NCBI GenBank assembly: GCA_017640505.1
Contig: JAEPQO010000005.1
Location: forward strand, 206,111-270,110
Reading direction: 5' to 3'
Source of the DNA: Rhodospirillales bacterium
GTDB taxonomy: Bacteria > Pseudomonadota > Alphaproteobacteria > Rhodospirillales > Casp-alpha2
DNA: 64,000 nucleotides
Shown: piece after piece, positions 62,344 through 64,000 of the stretch
How positions within the stretch are numbered: the stretch's first letter is position 1
Layout: each line of letters starts with the position of its first letter
Made by a program: the position numbers and the translations under genes
The notes under the pieces: model-generated
The model's input: the letters and a program-made list of their open reading frames with translations, nothing else
Told to the model about the DNA's origin: nothing
The model's database searches: none

Positions 62344-63104
62344 CCGCCGGTTCTCCAGCACCAATCAGACCAGTCGCAGAATTTGCACTCGAAAAAATCA
62401 GCCGATTGCGCGATACGGGGCAGCAACTCACCTGCTTCTGTCGCCTGAATGACGCGCACCGCTTTATCGCTCATGCGTTGGGCAAGCCCGCCATCAAACG
62501 GAACCAGCTCATGGTGAAGCTCCGCTGTGTCCTTGTTGATGGCGGTAAACAAAGCCGGGTTTTGAGAAATGCCCGGAACCGAGGCTTCCATATAGGCCTG
62601 GTAGGTGGCGATCTGCGCGGCATAAACCGGCTTGGAAATAGAGACGCCGCGTTTGACGGTGTCGTTCCAGGATTTGTTGTTGAGTGATTTGCTTTCCCAA
62701 AGAGCTGGGAAGCCATCCATTACCGGAGCTGCGTTGATTATGCCGTCCACATGACCGCGAATGCGACCACCGGCGACACTGAACCCGAATTGCTCTCCAC
62801 CAGGCTTGTTGCCTTTGGTCGTATAGAGCTCGAAGCCAGCCTTGCGCAGCCAATCAATGGCCAGGTCCTCAAAGACGTGACCGGCAGCAAAGATACGCAG
62901 GGTTTGCCCACCGAAATCCCGACCATCGTCCTTCGGGGCTTGGGCATATTCGAATTGCAACGCACGTTCGCAGGCAACACCGAGACGGGAGCCGCCAAGA
63001 TATTGGCGGGGTGTTTGACTTTGGTTCTCAGCAACCAACGCCTCATCAATGTAGGCGTTCACCTGATCGGCGAAGGTTTGGGTAGAATTGTAGTCCAGCA
63101 TCAA
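62340..63104 (-). CDS. Cas4/RecB-like PD-(D/E)XK nuclease with Fe-S cysteines
   Basis: The 254-aa protein has the nuclease core: GGSRLGVACERALQF, IRGHVDGIINAAP (catalytic Asp) and ALWESKSLNNKSW (ExK). Four cysteines, Cys45 and Cys240, Cys243, Cys249 (CKFCDWSDWC), are placed as in Cas4 and AddB, where they hold a 4Fe-4S cluster. No cas genes or CRISPR repeats are nearby, so it probably serves phage recombination or replication. Confidence 0.85.
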   Translation of the reverse strand: MMLDYNSTQTFADQVNAYIDEALVAENQSQTPRQYLGGSRLGVACERALQFEYAQAPKDDGRDFGGQTLRIFAAGHVFEDLAIDWLRKAGFELYTTKGNKPGGEQFGFSVAGGRIRGHVDGIINAAPVMDGFPALWESKSLNNKSWNDTVKRGVSISKPVYAAQIATYQAYMEASVPGISQNPALFTAINKDTAELHHELVPFDGGLAQRMSDKAVRVIQATEAGELLPRIAQSADFFECKFCDWSDWCWRTGG

Positions 63105-63505
63105 AAAGGGACCTCCGTATCGTCGCCCTTGGCCGTGGCCAGCATGGCGTCCTGAAACCCGCCAACGCAGACTTCAGCGAGGGTGAGAACCTGGGTTTCT
63201 GTGAGGTCGATCAGGCGGGTTTCCCAGCCGATCTCTTCCATAACCTCCGCCAACATCTTGACTGCATGACGCAGGGCGGCTTTTTCCTGTTCGGTCAGAT
63301 CAACCATGCCCAAGCCCTCCTTCGCCAAGCGCGACCAGAAACCCTGGCAGTCCATGGAGCAGAACCACCGCTGAATACGCGGACGCTTCGATGATTGCCG
63401 GTCGAACCAGCCAAAACCACGGGTCGGTCGCCGACAAACGGCACAGAGTTCCCCGCGCGGATGCCAAAGCCGCAATCGGGTGGCAGCATCGGATGAAGTC
63501 ACCAT
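63101..63505 (-). CDS. DUF6511-type zinc-binding phage protein
   Basis: The 134-aa protein carries CAVC at 21-24 and CSMDC at 49-53, a four-cysteine zinc finger. A helical C-terminal half (MVDLTEQEKAALRHAVKMLAEVMEEIGW) follows. It is a recurring early protein of alphaproteobacterial prophages of unknown role, perhaps in DNA binding. It overlaps the nuclease gene by four bases. Confidence 0.78.
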   Translation of the reverse strand: MVTSSDAATRLRLWHPRGELCAVCRRPTRGFGWFDRQSSKRPRIQRWFCSMDCQGFWSRLAKEGLGMVDLTEQEKAALRHAVKMLAEVMEEIGWETRLIDLTETQVLTLAEVCVGGFQDAMLATAKGDDTEVPF

Positions 63506-63508
63506 GGG

Positions 63509-64000
63509 TCATGCCGCCCTCCGGCCATCTTCGGGAGCGTTCAACACCAGATTGGTGATCGCCGCCTTGTTGAACTGGAAGGTCAGCAGGGCTGATGCGT
63601 GATACCGGGTGAGGCCAAAATCCTGATGGTACTCGGGCGGCAAGAATTGAAGCTGACGGGTGGTGACTGATTGATTGAGCCAGGAGCGAGATTTATGGGC
63701 GCTCTCGTCGGTTTCGTTTTCATTCAGCCAATCATCGGCTGCGGCCAGACAAATGGTCCGCTCACCCATGGCCAACAAATGCGATTTGAGGCCCTTGCCA
63801 CCGCCGACGGCATGCCAGCGGCCCTGATGAAAGAAAATGCCGCTCCAGGCGTTGAAGCCATTTGCGACCAACGCCGCATCATCGCCAAAAAGGTCGCACC
63901 ATTGGAAACTGGAACGCTTTAGAAGATCCACTTCCGACATGACAAAGTCAGAGATCGGCTGCTGGCTTTCCTTGCCCTCCGATTGGAAGTGGTAGCCGCA
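63509..64000 (-). CDS. Phage protein, 5' end outside window
   Basis: The frame is open for the whole 60 bases up to the right edge (GYHFQSEGKESQQPISDFV before the first Met at 63940). No ribosome site precedes that Met, so the real start probably lies outside. The visible 163 residues include WCDLFGDDAALVANGFNAW and QFLPPEYHQDFGLTRYHAS, both conserved-looking, but I do not recognise the family. Confidence 0.6.
   Translation of the reverse strand, partial: CGYHFQSEGKESQQPISDFVMSEVDLLKRSSFQWCDLFGDDAALVANGFNAWSGIFFHQGRWHAVGGGKGLKSHLLAMGERTICLAAADDWLNENETDESAHKSRSWLNQSVTTRQLQFLPPEYHQDFGLTRYHASALLTFQFNKAAITNLVLNAPEDGRRAA

Larger units (their letters stand above)
13854..64000. mobile_element. Integrated element: lambda-like prophage carrying a BREX island, right end outside window
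   Basis: The left boundary is the tRNA-Met half site, with a tyrosine integrase 200 bp inside it. The content is continuous phage and accessory sequence up to the right edge: lysogeny and recombinase genes, the BREX operon, lysis, tail, head, packaging and replication modules. No chromosomal housekeeping gene interrupts it. The head genes are of the lambda type (gpA terminase, gpW, lambda-family portal, ClpP-like protease, gpD, gpE capsid). The tail has tape measure, NlpC protease and a J-like tip, as expected for a siphophage. No structural gene looks broken, so the prophage may be inducible. Confidence 0.88.

Overview
The window looks like a chromosomal piece of an alphaproteobacterium, probably a Rhodospirillales-like marine or aquatic lineage. 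The GC content is high throughout, the sensory and chemotaxis-type genes are of alphaproteobacterial style, and the phage proteins resemble prophages of that class. Taxonomy is inferred from protein style only; no rRNA or other marker gene lies here.

Chromosomal part (1-13853). A giant secreted protein built from tandem repeats of about 350 residues runs off the left edge (minus strand). Next is a minus-strand sensory cluster: a five-PAS protein, an unknown 355-aa protein, a CheY-like receiver fused out of frame to the tail of a methyl-accepting chemotaxis protein, and a small Cys-rich protein. A second out-of-frame fusion (GAF start joined to receiver end) lies on the plus strand at 9876-10494. 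A ModE-like regulator and the molybdate transporter modABC follow. A short gene fragment, a strong terminator and the 3' half of an initiator tRNA-Met gene close this part.

Element (13854 to beyond 64000). The tRNA 3' half is the left attachment site of an integrated element of more than 50 kb. It starts with a P4-type tyrosine integrase and an XRE regulator. A serine recombinase and two different ParB/RepB-like proteins come next in one overlapping operon. After this comes a complete type 3 BREX anti-phage operon: a WYL (BrxR-like) regulator, brxF, brxC, pglX, brxH, pglZ and brxA, with stop/start overlaps or short gaps. A run of nine G in the middle of pglX suggests phase variation.

From 32947 to the right edge the minus strand reads as a lambda-like siphophage prophage. 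Listed by rising coordinate it holds holin, endolysin, tail tip, NlpC protease, a fibre cassette, tape measure, tail assembly chaperones with a canonical -1 frameshift site, tail tube, head completion proteins, major capsid, decoration, head protease, portal, gpW and both terminase subunits. Early genes follow: a ParB-domain DNA methyltransferase, small conserved phage proteins, a RuvC-like nuclease, a primase-helicase and a Cas4-like Fe-S nuclease. An iteron-like repeat cluster next to the primase-helicase is a candidate replication origin. Two plus-strand insertions interrupt the minus-strand genes: an AbiE toxin-antitoxin operon with its own operator, and a pair of small genes (one of the DUF3489 type) beside the terminase.

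How it fits together: the prophage appears able to integrate, replicate, package and lyse, and as a lysogen it would give its host a BREX barrier and an abortive-infection toxin-antitoxin pair. No CRISPR array, rRNA gene or insertion sequence was seen.
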